Shown: positions 17,916 through 27,829, counted from the first letter of the stretch. The stretch is DNA of 64,000 nt from Sphingobacterium chuzhouense (GCF_014692525.1 NZ_JACNYL010000002.1:248001-312000), one strand, 5' to 3'. Notes: generated by a model not told the origin, from the sequence alone. Program-made: numbers and translations.

Positions 17916-19415
17916 ATGAAAACATCATTAATAAAAAAAGCTATATATATAAGTTTCTGCACAGCAGCCTTTGTTTCTTGCACCAAGGACTTTGAACAAA
18001 TAAACAAACCTCCTACATCGGTGACTTCGGTGGATCCGGCTCTTTTAATATCAAGGATCCTGCGCGACGGCACTTTCCAAGAATCGGGCGAACTACCTAA
18101 TAATAAATTCGGTTCATGGATACAACAATGGGCTGGTGGTCCAGTGGTACCTGTATCGCGGTATTTTGAAGGACCGGAAAATCTCATTTGGTCGCAACAT
18201 TATACATTATTACGCAATATAGTGCAGATCAAACAGGAATTAGCAGGACAGGAAGATACACCTTCTGGCAGAAGTAAATTGGCTATTGCCGAAATATATG
18301 AAGTATACTTGTATCAACGGTTGACCGATTTATTTGGCGATATTCCGTATTCCGAGGTTACCACATCTAACCTGGAAATCAACAGAACACCCAAGTTTGA
18401 TAAACAGGAAGAGATTTATCCAAGTTTAATCCAAAAACTCGATCAAGCACTGGCCAAGCTTACATCAGGAGATGATTCCTACGGTACGTCGGATTTCTTC
18501 TATAGCGGTAATATCGATAAATGGAAAAAATTTGGAAATTCCCTAAAGCTACGTTTAGGAATGCGAATCCGGTATGCTAATCCCAACTTGGCACAACAAA
18601 CAGTAACAGCTGCCATGTCCTCTTCTTACGGTTTGCTTAGTAGTAATAGCGACAACGCGACAGTGCCGACATATAACGATGCGCAGGCAGAAAATCAAAA
18701 TCCTATTTTACGCCAAAACGTAACAGGAAGTTCAGATTTGAGGTATTTAGCCAATACATTGATAGACCAACTCAAAGATTATAATGATCCTCGTTTGCCA
18801 ATATTGGCGCAACCAGTTACCATCGATGGCACACAGGTATATCAAGGTATTGGTGTCGCGCTTACCGACAATCAGCTATCGGAATTAATCCGTGCTAACT
18901 TTTCAACGCCTAACAGATCGACCTGGTTTAGCCTTTCACACAGTCCAATTCCTAGTTATGCGATGACATATGCAGATATCTGCTATTATAAAGCAGAAGC
19001 TGCTCTATTGAACTGGGGAGCATCCACAGATGATGCACATACATTTTTTGTGGATGGCGTTAAAGCTTCCTTTGCATTGGAGCCGTATAATCTAACGAAT
19101 ATACCTACCTCATACGAACAAGACGTATTGAGTTTTACAGGTTTATCCACGGAACAAAAATTAGAAAAAATAGCTATCCAAAAATGGATTCAATTGTTTG
19201 GGCGAAATATGGAAGCATTTGCAGAATGGAGAAGGATGGGCTATCCGACATTGACGCCTGGACCAAATCCAGGTTCAACAAACGGCAGCATTCCACGCCG
19301 AGGTATTTATTCCAGCGAAGAGGCCGAACTTAATAAAGCGAACTATGAAGAAGCTGTAGGTCGGATGAGCAACGGTGATTCCTTTCTATCGAAAGTGTGG
19401 TGGGATCAAAATTAA
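17916..19415 (+). CDS. SusD/RagB-family lipoprotein (SusD-like_2 type)
   Basis: Surface lipoprotein of 499 aa that would act as the substrate-binding lid of the SusC encoded 11 bp upstream. A lipobox AFVSC is present near residue 22, followed by TKDFEQINKPPTSV, typical of the SusD-like_2 branch. Other visible features are the TPR-like helical segments, LYQRLTDLFGDIPYSEV near 130, and YADICYYKAEAALLNWG near 350. It ends at a strong bidirectional terminator. The missing glycosidases suggest that the pair imports a ready-made oligomer, peptide or metabolite rather than serving a full polysaccharide locus. Confidence 0.9.
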   Translation: MKTSLIKKAIYISFCTAAFVSCTKDFEQINKPPTSVTSVDPALLISRILRDGTFQESGELPNNKFGSWIQQWAGGPVVPVSRYFEGPENLIWSQHYTLLRNIVQIKQELAGQEDTPSGRSKLAIAEIYEVYLYQRLTDLFGDIPYSEVTTSNLEINRTPKFDKQEEIYPSLIQKLDQALAKLTSGDDSYGTSDFFYSGNIDKWKKFGNSLKLRLGMRIRYANPNLAQQTVTAAMSSSYGLLSSNSDNATVPTYNDAQAENQNPILRQNVTGSSDLRYLANTLIDQLKDYNDPRLPILAQPVTIDGTQVYQGIGVALTDNQLSELIRANFSTPNRSTWFSLSHSPIPSYAMTYADICYYKAEAALLNWGASTDDAHTFFVDGVKASFALEPYNLTNIPTSYEQDVLSFTGLSTEQKLEKIAIQKWIQLFGRNMEAFAEWRRMGYPTLTPGPNPGSTNGSIPRRGIYSSEEAELNKANYEEAVGRMSNGDSFLSKVWWDQN

Positions 19416-19420
19416 AAAGA

Positions 19421-19448
19421 GCGGGGTGCAATTTGAATTGCACCCCGC
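19421..19448. terminator. Bidirectional terminator between susD and aminotransferase
   Basis: Perfect 13-bp arms GCGGGGTGCAATT / AATTGCACCCCGC around TG. TTGTTTTATATTC follows on the plus strand, and TCTTTTTAAT on the minus strand. It serves both convergent genes. Confidence 0.9.
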
Positions 19449-19464
19449 TTGTTTTATATTCTTT

Positions 19465-20670
19465 TTAAGATAATTTACCTAATGCCTCCTTTATACGGCG
19501 CAGCGCTTCTTTCAAGGCCTCATCCGAAGCCGCATACGAAAGACGGATGTAATTGTTGTTCCCAAAAGAATCACCTCCAACCGTTGCTACATGTCCTTCA
19601 TTGAGTAAATATAGTGCAAGATCCGAGGAGTCTTTTATTACATTCCCTTGTGCGTCTTTCTTACCAAAAAATGAGCTGATTTCGGGGAAGAAATAAAATG
19701 CCCCTTCTGGAAGATTCGTTTTAACACCAGGAATATCATTTAACAAATCATACACCAATTGACGTCTGCGTAAAAATGCTTCTTTCATTTCATTTACGCT
19801 TTCCAACCCGTCGTTATAAGCAGTAATACCTGCACGTTGTGCAATCGAACAAGTGCCAGAAGTTGTTTGTCCCTGCAATTTATCGTTCGCAGCAGCAATT
19901 TCCTTATTGGCAGCTATATACCCTAAACGCCAACCTGTCATTGCAAAAGCTTTGGAAAAACCATTTACAATGATAACACGGTCACGGATGGACTCAAATT
20001 GGGCGATGGATTCATGCTTGTCGATGAAGTTAATATGTTCATAAATTTCATCGGACAAGATGAAAATATCCGGATGTTTCTCGAAAACTTTAGCCAGTGC
20101 CGCTAACTCGTCCTTACTATAGACAGAACCTGTTGGGTTACAAGGCGAAGAAAACATAAACAATTTAGTTTTGGGTGTAATAGCTGCCTCCAACTGTTCC
20201 GGCGTAATTTTGAAATCCGAATCGATATCGGTATCGATAAATACGGATTTTCCCTCTGCCAATACAACCATCTCTGAATACGAAACCCAATATGGTGTGG
20301 GAATAATAACCTCGTCTCCGGGATTGATCAGCGTCAAAATAACATTAGAAAGTGATTGTTTTGCACCTGTAGAAACCACGATTTGCGAGGGTTCATAATC
20401 CAAACCATTTTCATTCTTTAGTTTATTTACAATGGCTTGGCGGAGTTCGGGATAACCCGGTACCGGAGAATAACGTGTATAGTTCTCGTCTAGCGCTTTC
20501 TTTGCTGCATCCTTTACATTATTGGGTGTGTTAAAGTCTGGTTCTCCCACACTTAAACTAATAACATTGATGCCTTTAGAAGCTAATTCGCGTCCCAATT
20601 TTGTCATTTTTAAGGTCGCTGATTCGGATAAATTATTAATCCTATCTGATAAATATGATGTCGTACTCAT
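19465..20670 (-). CDS. Pyridoxal-phosphate aminotransferase (aspartate aminotransferase class I)
   Basis: Cytoplasmic class I/II aminotransferase of 401 aa, start chosen at MSTTSYLSDRINNLSESATL (12 codons inside the open frame). Visible features are SVGEPDFNTPNNVKDAA near residue 40, TGAKQSLSN (phosphate-binding loop), PTPYWVSYSEMV, SPCNPTGSVYS (the Asn-Pro-Thr-Gly motif), ILSDEIYEHI (Asp for the pyridine nitrogen), NGFSKAFAMTGWRLGY (PLP-binding Lys) and YIRLSYAAS with the substrate-binding Arg. Most likely an aspartate or related amino acid:2-oxoglutarate aminotransferase; exact specificity is inferred. Monocistronic. Confidence 0.9.
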   Translation of the reverse strand: MSTTSYLSDRINNLSESATLKMTKLGRELASKGINVISLSVGEPDFNTPNNVKDAAKKALDENYTRYSPVPGYPELRQAIVNKLKNENGLDYEPSQIVVSTGAKQSLSNVILTLINPGDEVIIPTPYWVSYSEMVVLAEGKSVFIDTDIDSDFKITPEQLEAAITPKTKLFMFSSPCNPTGSVYSKDELAALAKVFEKHPDIFILSDEIYEHINFIDKHESIAQFESIRDRVIIVNGFSKAFAMTGWRLGYIAANKEIAAANDKLQGQTTSGTCSIAQRAGITAYNDGLESVNEMKEAFLRRRQLVYDLLNDIPGVKTNLPEGAFYFFPEISSFFGKKDAQGNVIKDSSDLALYLLNEGHVATVGGDSFGNNNYIRLSYAASDEALKEALRRIKEALGKLS

Positions 20671-20802
20671 GATGTTACAAATATATACATACTCTCCATT
20701 TATCATATGGAAATTTTGAGAAAACTCATCTGATGACGAAAATGTAGAGATTTCAACAGGTTTTCATAAATTATATCAAGATTTATTATATTGGATATAA
20801 AA

Positions 20803-21813
20803 ATGAATTTATTTAGGTTTGCCCATATGGATTCGCGGAGAAAGTTTTTAAAAAAGATGGGCGCTGGTTCGCTCCTGCTGGGATTACACCCTATTTATGC
20901 CCAACGGATAAAACCACTACAGAGCGACGTAAACAGACCTATCGTTCTCTCTACTTGGGATTTTGGATTGAAAGCGAACGCCGAAGCATGGAAAGTTCTT
21001 TCAACAGGAGGACGCGCACTAGATGCTGTGGAACAGGGGGTGCGCTATACGGAAGCTGATCCTACCGAGCGCAGTGTGGGCTACGGTGGGCGTCCGGATA
21101 GAGATGGCAAAGTGACATTGGATGCCTGCATCATGGACGAAAACGCGAATATTGGGTCGGTGGCTGCTTTAGAGCAGATCAAACATCCCATATCGGTTGC
21201 CCGGGCGGTAATGGAAAAAACACCGCACGTTATGCTTGTTGGGAATGGCGCGTTACAGTTCGCACAAGAACAGGGATTTCCACTCGAGAACCTACTGACA
21301 GAAGCTTCCGAAAAGGAATGGCGCGAATGGCTCAAAACAGCGAAATATGAACCTGTCGTCAATATTGAAAACCACGACACCATCGGCATGATTGCATTAG
21401 ATGCGCAAGGTAATCTTTCCGGAGCCTGTACAACCAGCGGCATGGCTTTTAAAATGCACGGTCGGGTCGGCGATTCCCCTATCATCGGAGCCGGGCTATA
21501 CGTCGACAACGAAGTGGGTGCTGCTACGGCTACCGGACATGGTGAAGAGGTTATTCGAACAGTCGGTTCGCATTTGGTTGTCGAATTGATGCGTCAAGGA
21601 CACACTCCTCAAAAAGCTTGTGAAAAAGCTGTCAATCGGATTATTAAATTTACGGAGAACCGCAAAAAAACGTTGGATAACATACAAGTTGGATTTATTG
21701 CGCTAAACAAACAAGGGGAATATGGCGCGTATTGCATACATGGCGGTTTTAATTACGCCAAATATGATCATGCCGGAAACGAACTTATATCTTCTCCCCA
21801 CTATCTCAAATAA
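20803..21813 (+). CDS. N4-(beta-N-acetylglucosaminyl)asparaginase / isoaspartyl peptidase-type Ntn hydrolase
   Basis: Ntn-hydrolase of about 336 aa. Glycosylasparaginases cleave the Asn-GlcNAc bond of degraded glycopeptides. The N-terminus has a perfect twin-arginine signal (SRRKFLKKMGAGSLLLGLHP), so it is exported folded. Start options are ATG 20803 or ATG 20827, which precedes the RR motif directly; the open frame begins at TTG 20791. The autocleavage site is ENHDTIGMIALD, where Thr becomes the new N-terminal nucleophile. Downstream SGMAFKMHGRVGDSPIIGAG and TGHGEEVIRTVGSHLVVELM complete the active site. The stop lies 2 bp before cutC, suggesting cotranscription. Confidence 0.9.
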   Translation: MNLFRFAHMDSRRKFLKKMGAGSLLLGLHPIYAQRIKPLQSDVNRPIVLSTWDFGLKANAEAWKVLSTGGRALDAVEQGVRYTEADPTERSVGYGGRPDRDGKVTLDACIMDENANIGSVAALEQIKHPISVARAVMEKTPHVMLVGNGALQFAQEQGFPLENLLTEASEKEWREWLKTAKYEPVVNIENHDTIGMIALDAQGNLSGACTTSGMAFKMHGRVGDSPIIGAGLYVDNEVGAATATGHGEEVIRTVGSHLVVELMRQGHTPQKACEKAVNRIIKFTENRKKTLDNIQVGFIALNKQGEYGAYCIHGGFNYAKYDHAGNELISSPHYLK

Positions 21814-21815
21814 AG

Positions 21816-22490
21816 ATGTCAAAAATAGAAATAGCCTGTTTTAATATAGAAGCAGCGCGTATAGCACAGCAACACGGCGCCGACCGCGTAGAGTTTTGTG
21901 CCGATATGCAAGTCGGCGGAACAACTCCAGATTTGCAGAAAACAGAAATCGTACGTCGTGAATTACATATCGCGCTTCATGTGATGATACGACCCCGAGG
22001 TGGGAATTTTGTGTATTCAGTGGAGGAATTTGCACAGATGAAAAACGAGATCCTAACGTATAGCGCATTGGGCGCGGATGGCTTTGTATTCGGTATCTTG
22101 GATGAGGCAGGAAACATAGATAAGCAAAAAAATAAAGCATTGGTCGAGCTAGCCGGAGGCAAATCTTGTACTTTCCATAGAGCATTTGATGAAGTTTCCG
22201 ATAGTGCCCAAGCATTAGAAGATATTATTGCCTGTGATTTTACTACCGTGCTCACCTCGGGATGTGCACCGAATGTAGATTTAGGGCAAGAAGAGTTGAA
22301 GCGTCTGGTAGAGCAAGCTCGCGATCGCATTGCAGTTATGCCCGGTGGCGGTTTACGTTCCACCAATATTAGACGGATTTGGCAAGAGACGGGTGCAGAT
22401 TATTTTCATTCCTCTGCCATCACCGACGGTTCGGAAACAGCGGTCGCGATAGAAGTAGATGCGTTAGTACAAGCGGTTAAATTATATTAG
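21816..22490 (+). CDS. cutC: CutC family protein
   Basis: TIM-barrel protein of 224 aa, named copper homeostasis protein CutC from early E. coli genetics; its direct role in copper handling is disputed. Family motifs are visible: IEIACFNIEAARIAQQHGAD at the N-terminus, RVEFCADMQVGGTTPD, HVMIRPRGGNFVYS near residue 55, CTFHRAFDEVSD near 112, LTSGCAPN and VMPGGGLRS near 175. No signal peptide, so it is cytoplasmic. It begins 2 bp after the asparaginase gene. Its last 9 bases overlap the end of the convergent DUF3307 gene. Confidence 0.92.
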   Translation: MSKIEIACFNIEAARIAQQHGADRVEFCADMQVGGTTPDLQKTEIVRRELHIALHVMIRPRGGNFVYSVEEFAQMKNEILTYSALGADGFVFGILDEAGNIDKQKNKALVELAGGKSCTFHRAFDEVSDSAQALEDIIACDFTTVLTSGCAPNVDLGQEELKRLVEQARDRIAVMPGGGLRSTNIRRIWQETGADYFHSSAITDGSETAVAIEVDALVQAVKLY

Positions 22491-23210
22491 ATACTTCAAA
22501 CCCAGCCGCAAACCGTAACCGATCGCTATACCGATCACAAAACTGGCTAAAGTCCCTACGAGAATATACTCTGTAAACTTTGTGTCTTTTGCATTTGTTA
22601 AATCACCAAAACGAAAGATGGATTTTGCCCCCAACAGAAACCCTATACCCGACAAAAAACCGACTTGTATAAAGAGGACGATCAGCAACCGTTCCATGAT
22701 ACCGATGAGCATACCGGCATCTACCAGAGAGTTTTGGGGCTTTGTGACGACATCAGCTTCGGACGTCCATTTGCTGAAGAAAACCCGTAACATAATCGGA
22801 CTAACGAAAGCTATCAGTACAAAAGCTAAAACATATAATAGATTTTTTGCAGAAAGCAGTGTATCCCAATCAATTGGTAAACCATATTTATAAAATACAA
22901 CGACAATTATGGACAAGATATGTAGCGTCTGATCTGCTATAAACAGTAAAAATGCACGACGTGGAAATTTTTTCTCAAAATAAATCTTACTACTGTCTAT
23001 TAACAGATGTGCGCAGCTTATAAATACGATAACCCGCCATTGATCGGATAGTTCGGGAAGAAAGAACACAACTAATAACGCGGTGTGTATGGCAATATGC
23101 AATAGTAAATAGCCAATATGTTCTCTTCGTTTCTGTACCCATTTTTTGGGCTGTAGTACAAAATCACCTATAAAATGAGCCAGTAGTAGCTTTAAGAATA
23201 AAATACTCAT
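22482..23210 (-). CDS. DUF3307 domain-containing membrane protein
   Basis: Integral membrane protein of 242 aa with about six to seven hydrophobic segments, recognised as DUF3307 from the N-terminus LLLAHFIGDFVLQPKKWVQK and SCAHLLIDSSKIYF near residue 65. The HFxGDFxLQ and HLxxD positions are the conserved core. Function unknown. It starts 4 bp inside the end of the SatD-family gene, so the two are translationally coupled and probably act together. Its end overlaps the convergent cutC end by 9 bp. Confidence 0.8.
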   Translation of the reverse strand: MSILFLKLLLAHFIGDFVLQPKKWVQKRREHIGYLLLHIAIHTALLVVFFLPELSDQWRVIVFISCAHLLIDSSKIYFEKKFPRRAFLLFIADQTLHILSIIVVVFYKYGLPIDWDTLLSAKNLLYVLAFVLIAFVSPIMLRVFFSKWTSEADVVTKPQNSLVDAGMLIGIMERLLIVLFIQVGFLSGIGFLLGAKSIFRFGDLTNAKDTKFTEYILVGTLASFVIGIAIGYGLRLGLKYLI

Positions 23211-23797
23211 AACGCTAACATTTCTTTTGTACAGTAATCTAACGCCCGTTGTATCTTAGCATAGCTCGCTTTTTGCAGTTCAGTACTCACTTGACTTTGA
23301 TATTTCTTGTCCAATATTTTGGCCAATTCCGCTTGGTTGGCATTCTCGTTTTGAAAAGCTGCTTTTACCGTCTCTGCCATATTGGGTGTCCAGCGCGTAG
23401 CCAGTTCTGCCACCAATGGTAATATGACATTGCATACAGCGTCGAGTTTGGGATAACCCGATTTAAAAAAGATAGTGTCCTTTTTTAATTCTTCAAAAGC
23501 TTCTCCAGAATAAATAAGCGCAGAACCAAAGGAATTTTTGATATGCGGAGCGTCATATTCTTTCGTTCCAATGCCGATGCCGATACGTACATCCAAATCA
23601 AACGCCAACATAGCCGCTTTAATATAGACAGTAGCTGTCAACACATTTTGCAGCGTGAGCTGCGCTTGAAAACTATCTCCCCTAAAAATATCAAATTTAT
23701 CCGAATACAGCCCTAAGGCTTCTTCCAATGCCGGCATCCATACTTTAGGATCTGAGGAGCGCGATTTGATTACATCACCTGATATGACAGCTATCAT
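23207..23797 (-). CDS. SatD-family protein
   Basis: Soluble 196-aa protein of the SatD family (named after a Streptococcus gene linked to secretion and acid tolerance; molecular function unknown). The start is ATG giving MIAVISGDVIKSR; an upstream TTG in frame would add six residues. Visible blocks are ISGDVIKSR, FRGDSFQAQL near residue 38, DVRIGIGIGTKEYD near 66 and SGEAFEEL near 95. The layout hints at a nucleotide-cyclase-like or nucleotide-binding fold, but that is a guess. It is coupled by a 4-bp overlap to DUF3307. Directly upstream lies an array of dyads (23846-23939). Confidence 0.78.
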   Translation of the reverse strand: MIAVISGDVIKSRSSDPKVWMPALEEALGLYSDKFDIFRGDSFQAQLTLQNVLTATVYIKAAMLAFDLDVRIGIGIGTKEYDAPHIKNSFGSALIYSGEAFEELKKDTIFFKSGYPKLDAVCNVILPLVAELATRWTPNMAETVKAAFQNENANQAELAKILDKKYQSQVSTELQKASYAKIQRALDYCTKEMLAL

Positions 23798-23845
23798 ACA
23801 ATATCTTTTACCCAAATATAAGTATAGAACAGCATATCAGCAAAA

Positions 23846-23939
23846 TTAGTGATAAGTAAAATTATCACTAAAATAAATGATAATTAAGAATATTACTAAA
23901 AACAGTGATAAATTTAAATATCATTAAAAATAATGATAA
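23846..23939. repeat. 28-bp-period operator-like array upstream of satD
   Basis: Units start at 23846, 23874, 23902 and 23930, an exact 28-bp step. Each of the first three is a 10-6-10 dyad. Unit 1 is perfect: TTAGTGATAA, 6 nt, TTATCACTAA. Unit 2 is TAAATGATAA / ATATTACTAA. Unit 3 is ACAGTGATAA / ATATCATTAA. The fourth has only the left half, ATAATGATAA. The array sits 49-142 bp before the satD ATG and just past the leuS stop. The architecture suggests several dimers of one regulator bound side by side. Confidence 0.85.
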
Positions 23940-23964
23940 TATACTTAGAAGGAGAGTCCGGAGA

Positions 23965-26748
23965 TTACACGACAATATTGATAATTTTGCCTTTCACAAA
24001 AATAACCTTCTTCACGTCTTTTCCATCCAGATACCGCTGCACATCTGCATTTGCTAGAACAGCTTCCTCTACAGCTTTCGGATCCAAATCTAAGGCCAAT
24101 GATAAGTTCATCTTCATTTTTCCATTAACAGAAACCGGATAAGCAAATTCCGATTCAACCAAATATTGTGGATTAAAGACAGGGTATGGTGCATAGGAGA
24201 TCGTACCAGCCTCGTTCCCTAATAATGCCCATAATTCTTCGGCAATATGAGGAGCATAAGGTTGAAGGACAATGATGAGATCTTGTAATATTTTACGTTT
24301 GTTACATTTCAAATCAGTCAGTTCGTTCACACAAATCATAAATGCCGATACAGAAGTGTTAAACGAAAAGCGTTCAATATCCTCTTCTACTTTTTTGATG
24401 ATTTTATGCAATGCTTTATATTCCGATTTGGTAGGTTCTTCGTCAGACACGCCAAAATTTCCCTGTGCATCATGGAATAAACGCCATACCTTACGTAAAA
24501 ATTTATATACTCCTTCAATACCGTTTGTGTTCCAAGGTTTTGATTGCTCCAATGGCCCCAGGAACATTTCGTAAAGGCGGAGTGTGTCGGCACCATATGT
24601 CTCTATAATATCGTCCGGATTAACTACGTTAAATTTAGACTTTGACATCTTCTCCACTTCGGTGCCGCAAATGTACTTGCCATTTTCCAAGACAAATTCC
24701 GCATCTGCAAAATCTGGGCGAAATGCTTTGAATTTCTCCGTATCGAGTATATCATTATAAACAATGTTCACATCGACATGCAACGGAATAGTGTTGTATT
24801 TTTCTTTTAGACCATGCGAAACATAAACATTTGTCCCTTTACCCTCCTCATCGAGCACGCGATATACAAAGTTGGAACGCCCTTGAATCATGCCTTGGTT
24901 GATCAACTTTTTGAAAGGCTCCTCTTCGTTGTGATACCCAAGATCTTTCAATACTTTATTCCAAAACCTGGAGTAGAGCAAATGCCCCGTAGCATGCTCT
25001 GAACCACCGATATATAAATCTACAGCTTTCCAATAACCTACAGCTTCTTTAGATGCAAAGGCTTCTTTATTTGTGGGATCCATATAACGAAACCAATACC
25101 AAGAAGAGCCCGCCCAGCCCGGCATCGTACTCAACTCATACTCATATTTGCCTTGATACTTCCATCCTTCAGCCCTGCCCAACGGCGGTTCGCCTGTTTC
25201 TGTAGGCAGATATTTATCTACCTCCGGCAATAATAAAGGCAACTCCTCCTCTTTAATTAAATAAGGCAATCCATCTTTAAAGTATACCGGTACGGGTTCG
25301 CCCCAATAGCGTTGACGACCAAAAATAGCATCGCGCATCCGGTAGTTTATTTTAGCTTTACCTAAACGGAGTTCTTCTAAACGGTCTATCAAAGCTGGTA
25401 CAGCTTTGTTGTAAGGCATACCATTAATAAAATCCGAATTGATATAGCGACCATCTTTAGTAGGATCAGCTTCTTCTTCAATATTTTGCGCATCGGAAAT
25501 CGGAATGATCGGCAAATTAAAATGTTTTGCAAAAACATAATCGCGTTGGTCGCCAGATGGTACAGCCATCACAGCTCCCGTTCCATATCCCGCCAAAACA
25601 TAGTCTGCAATCCAAATCGGCACATCTTCTCCAGTCAAGGGGTGCTTCGCGTATGAACCTGTAAAAGCACCCGATACCGTTTTGGTATCTGCCATACGAT
25701 CTAGTTCAGATTTCTTCGCAGTTTTCTCTTTATAAGATTCTATTTCAGACCGTTGAACATCTGTAGTTAAAGGGTCAACTAATTCATGTTCTGGTGCTAA
25801 AACGATAAAAGAAACACCAAAAATAGTATCCACACGCGTCGTGAACACTTCAATATCTGTATGCAGCTGGGGCAGCGGGAATTTTACCGATGCACCTACC
25901 GATTTCCCTATCCAGTTACGTTGCATTTCTACCAACGGTTCCGGCCAATCAACTGTATCTAATCCGCGTAGCAAACGGTCCGCATATGCCGTTATACGCA
26001 TCGACCACTGCATCATTTTCTTCTGTTCCACAGGATAACCCCCACGCTCTGATACACCATTGATAACTTCATCATTAGCTAATACAGTGCCTAAAGCAGC
26101 ACACCAATTCACCGTACTTTCCCGCAAATAGGCCAATCTATATTTCAGCAATTCGCGTTGTTGTTCCTGCTCCGAAAAACCATTCCATTCGGCTGCTGTA
26201 AAAGTCAATACATCCTCATCACAAACCGCATGAATACCTTCAGAGCCAGAGTTTTTAAATCGCTCTATTAAACTATCGATTGACTCCGCTTTATCTGTCT
26301 CATTATTATACCACGCATTGAACAACTGCATGAAAATCCACTGTGTCCATTTATAATAGTCGGGTTCGGATGTGCGCACCTCCCTCGACCAATCGTAAGA
26401 AAAACCGATGTTATCCAATTGCTCTCTATATCGCGCGATATTTGCTTCTGTTGTAACGGACGGATGTTGTCCCGTTTGAATAGCATATTGTTCAGCAGGC
26501 AGCCCAAATGAGTCATAACCCATGGGATGCAATACATTAAAACCTTTCAATCTTTTAAATCGGGAAAAGATATCAGAAGCAATATAACCGAGCGGATGCC
26601 CAACGTGCAGTCCGGCGCCGGACGGATAAGGGAACATGTCCAATACGTAATATTTTGGCTTATCTGTTGTCCCTGCGGGCTTAAACGTATTATGTTCAGC
26701 CCAAAATTGTTGCCACTTCTTTTCTAACGATTGATGATTGTATTCCAT
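23965..26748 (-). CDS. leuS: Leucyl-tRNA synthetase
   Basis: Class I aminoacyl-tRNA synthetase of 927 aa that charges tRNA-Leu. The HIGH-type signature is HVGH in [18 protein letters not shown] (about residue 50). The CP1 editing domain is inserted at about 235-430, with the conserved Thr-rich segment [13 protein letters not shown] and the Asp of [17 protein letters not shown]. The KMSKS loop is [15 protein letters not shown] (about 705). The anticodon-binding and C-terminal domains follow, ending in [13 protein letters not shown]. Length is normal for Bacteroidota. It is divergent from ftsX; satD-DUF3307 lies downstream on the same strand after the dyad array. Confidence 0.97.
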   Translation of the reverse strand: MEYNHQSLEKKWQQFWAEHNTFKPAGTTDKPKYYVLDMFPYPSGAGLHVGHPLGYIASDIFSRFKRLKGFNVLHPMGYDSFGLPAEQYAIQTGQHPSVTTEANIARYREQLDNIGFSYDWSREVRTSEPDYYKWTQWIFMQLFNAWYNNETDKAESIDSLIERFKNSGSEGIHAVCDEDVLTFTAAEWNGFSEQEQQRELLKYRLAYLRESTVNWCAALGTVLANDEVINGVSERGGYPVEQKKMMQWSMRITAYADRLLRGLDTVDWPEPLVEMQRNWIGKSVGASVKFPLPQLHTDIEVFTTRVDTIFGVSFIVLAPEHELVDPLTTDVQRSEIESYKEKTAKKSELDRMADTKTVSGAFTGSYAKHPLTGEDVPIWIADYVLAGYGTGAVMAVPSGDQRDYVFAKHFNLPIIPISDAQNIEEEADPTKDGRYINSDFINGMPYNKAVPALIDRLEELRLGKAKINYRMRDAIFGRQRYWGEPVPVYFKDGLPYLIKEEELPLLLPEVDKYLPTETGEPPLGRAEGWKYQGKYEYELSTMPGWAGSSWYWFRYMDPTNKEAFASKEAVGYWKAVDLYIGGSEHATGHLLYSRFWNKVLKDLGYHNEEEPFKKLINQGMIQGRSNFVYRVLDEEGKGTNVYVSHGLKEKYNTIPLHVDVNIVYNDILDTEKFKAFRPDFADAEFVLENGKYICGTEVEKMSKSKFNVVNPDDIIETYGADTLRLYEMFLGPLEQSKPWNTNGIEGVYKFLRKVWRLFHDAQGNFGVSDEEPTKSEYKALHKIIKKVEEDIERFSFNTSVSAFMICVNELTDLKCNKRKILQDLIIVLQPYAPHIAEELWALLGNEAGTISYAPYPVFNPQYLVESEFAYPVSVNGKMKMNLSLALDLDPKAVEEAVLANADVQRYLDGKDVKKVIFVKGKIINIVV

Positions 26749-26914
26749 AATAATGTTGCTGCTAATCTGAAAGAGATGCGAAAATAGCTATTTTACATCA
26801 ATTTAGACATAAAAGTTTCAGAATAGACAATAAAATGTGTATATTGAATGTTAAATGTCTAGGTGTTTAGGCAAATTATTCGGATGAATTGTTTCTTAAA
26901 TGCACATTATTATT

Positions 26915-26922
26915 TACTTTCG
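26915..26922 (+). promoter_or_regulatory. Candidate -7 element of the ftsX operon
   Basis: TACTTTCG matches the Bacteroidota TAnnTTTG consensus at all but one position and lies 29 bp before the ftsX ATG. A TTGT occurs 26 nt upstream (26889), slightly too far for the ideal -33 spacing, so this is a weak call. Confidence 0.35.
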
Positions 26923-26950
26923 CATCATAATATTAGATTAAAAAGAGCGT

Positions 26951-27829
26951 ATGTCTACTCACGAAGAAGGTTCACCAAGAAAGAAAACCAAATCTGTTTA
27001 TGTGTCAACAGTCATTAGTATCGCGTTGGTACTATTGATGACAGGTTTACTAGGCTTGATTCTGGTGCACGCAAAGAATCTATCAAAATACGTCAAAGAA
27101 AATATCGTTCTCAATATCATTGTAAACGACAATGTAAATGAGGGGGATGTATTGGCGATGCAGAAAGACCTTGAAAAAGATCCTTATGTATTGCGCACAG
27201 AATATATCAGCAAGGAGCTTGCGGCAAAAAACCTGAAAGAAGACCTCGGCGAGGATTTCGTGGAATATCTAGGGCACAATCCCCTATTACCTTCCATCGA
27301 CGTATACCTAAAAGAACAATATGCCAATACCGACAGCATACAGACTTTTATTCAAAAATCAGCTAAAAATAGCCGTGTGAAGGAAGTTGTATATCAAGAA
27401 TCACTCATTGATATGGTCAATAAGAATATCCGTATTATCGGTATCGTGGTCTTAGGGTTCACCATTGTGTTGTTAATCATTGCCGTAGCACTAATCAATA
27501 ATACGATTCGCTTAGCCATTTATTCACAAAGGTTCCTCATCAAGAGCATGCAATTGATCGGCGCAACGAAGAACTTCATTCGTAAACCTTATCTCCTATA
27601 TGGTATATTCCATGGTTTGCTAGGCGCTATGATCGCTATTTTGCTATTGATATTTACCTTGCAATTCGCCCAAAAACAGATTCCAGATTTAGTATTTTTA
27701 CGTAATTGGTATGAGTTTGGTGCTATTTTCCTTATTGTCGTTGCTTTAGGTATTGTTATTTCCGGTTTCAGTACATACTTCGCGGTAACAAAATATCTAA
27801 GAGCTAAATCGCATAGCTTGTATAGGTAA
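26951..27829 (+). CDS. ftsX: Cell division protein FtsX
   Basis: Permease-like subunit of the FtsEX complex (292 aa), which couples ATP hydrolysis by FtsE to activation of peptidoglycan hydrolases at the division site. Layout is classic: a cytoplasmic N-terminus (STHEEGSPRKKTKSVYVST), TM1 at about 19-40, a periplasmic domain at about 45-155, then three membrane segments (about 165-190, 215-240, 258-280). The segment NNTIRLAIYSQRFLIKSMQLIGATKNFIR is the coupling helix region contacting FtsE. No ftsE in this window. It opens a run of five co-oriented genes through ribF. Confidence 0.93.
   Translation: MSTHEEGSPRKKTKSVYVSTVISIALVLLMTGLLGLILVHAKNLSKYVKENIVLNIIVNDNVNEGDVLAMQKDLEKDPYVLRTEYISKELAAKNLKEDLGEDFVEYLGHNPLLPSIDVYLKEQYANTDSIQTFIQKSAKNSRVKEVVYQESLIDMVNKNIRIIGIVVLGFTIVLLIIAVALINNTIRLAIYSQRFLIKSMQLIGATKNFIRKPYLLYGIFHGLLGAMIAILLLIFTLQFAQKQIPDLVFLRNWYEFGAIFLIVVALGIVISGFSTYFAVTKYLRAKSHSLYR

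Noticed and set aside
21977..22366. 129-aa minus-strand ORF opposite cutC
   Set aside because: Antisense of a conserved gene; no independent evidence.
23846..23939. CRISPR-like array
   Set aside because: Units are 28 bp and contiguous with no unique spacers, and no cas genes are nearby. The internal dyads fit protein-binding sites.
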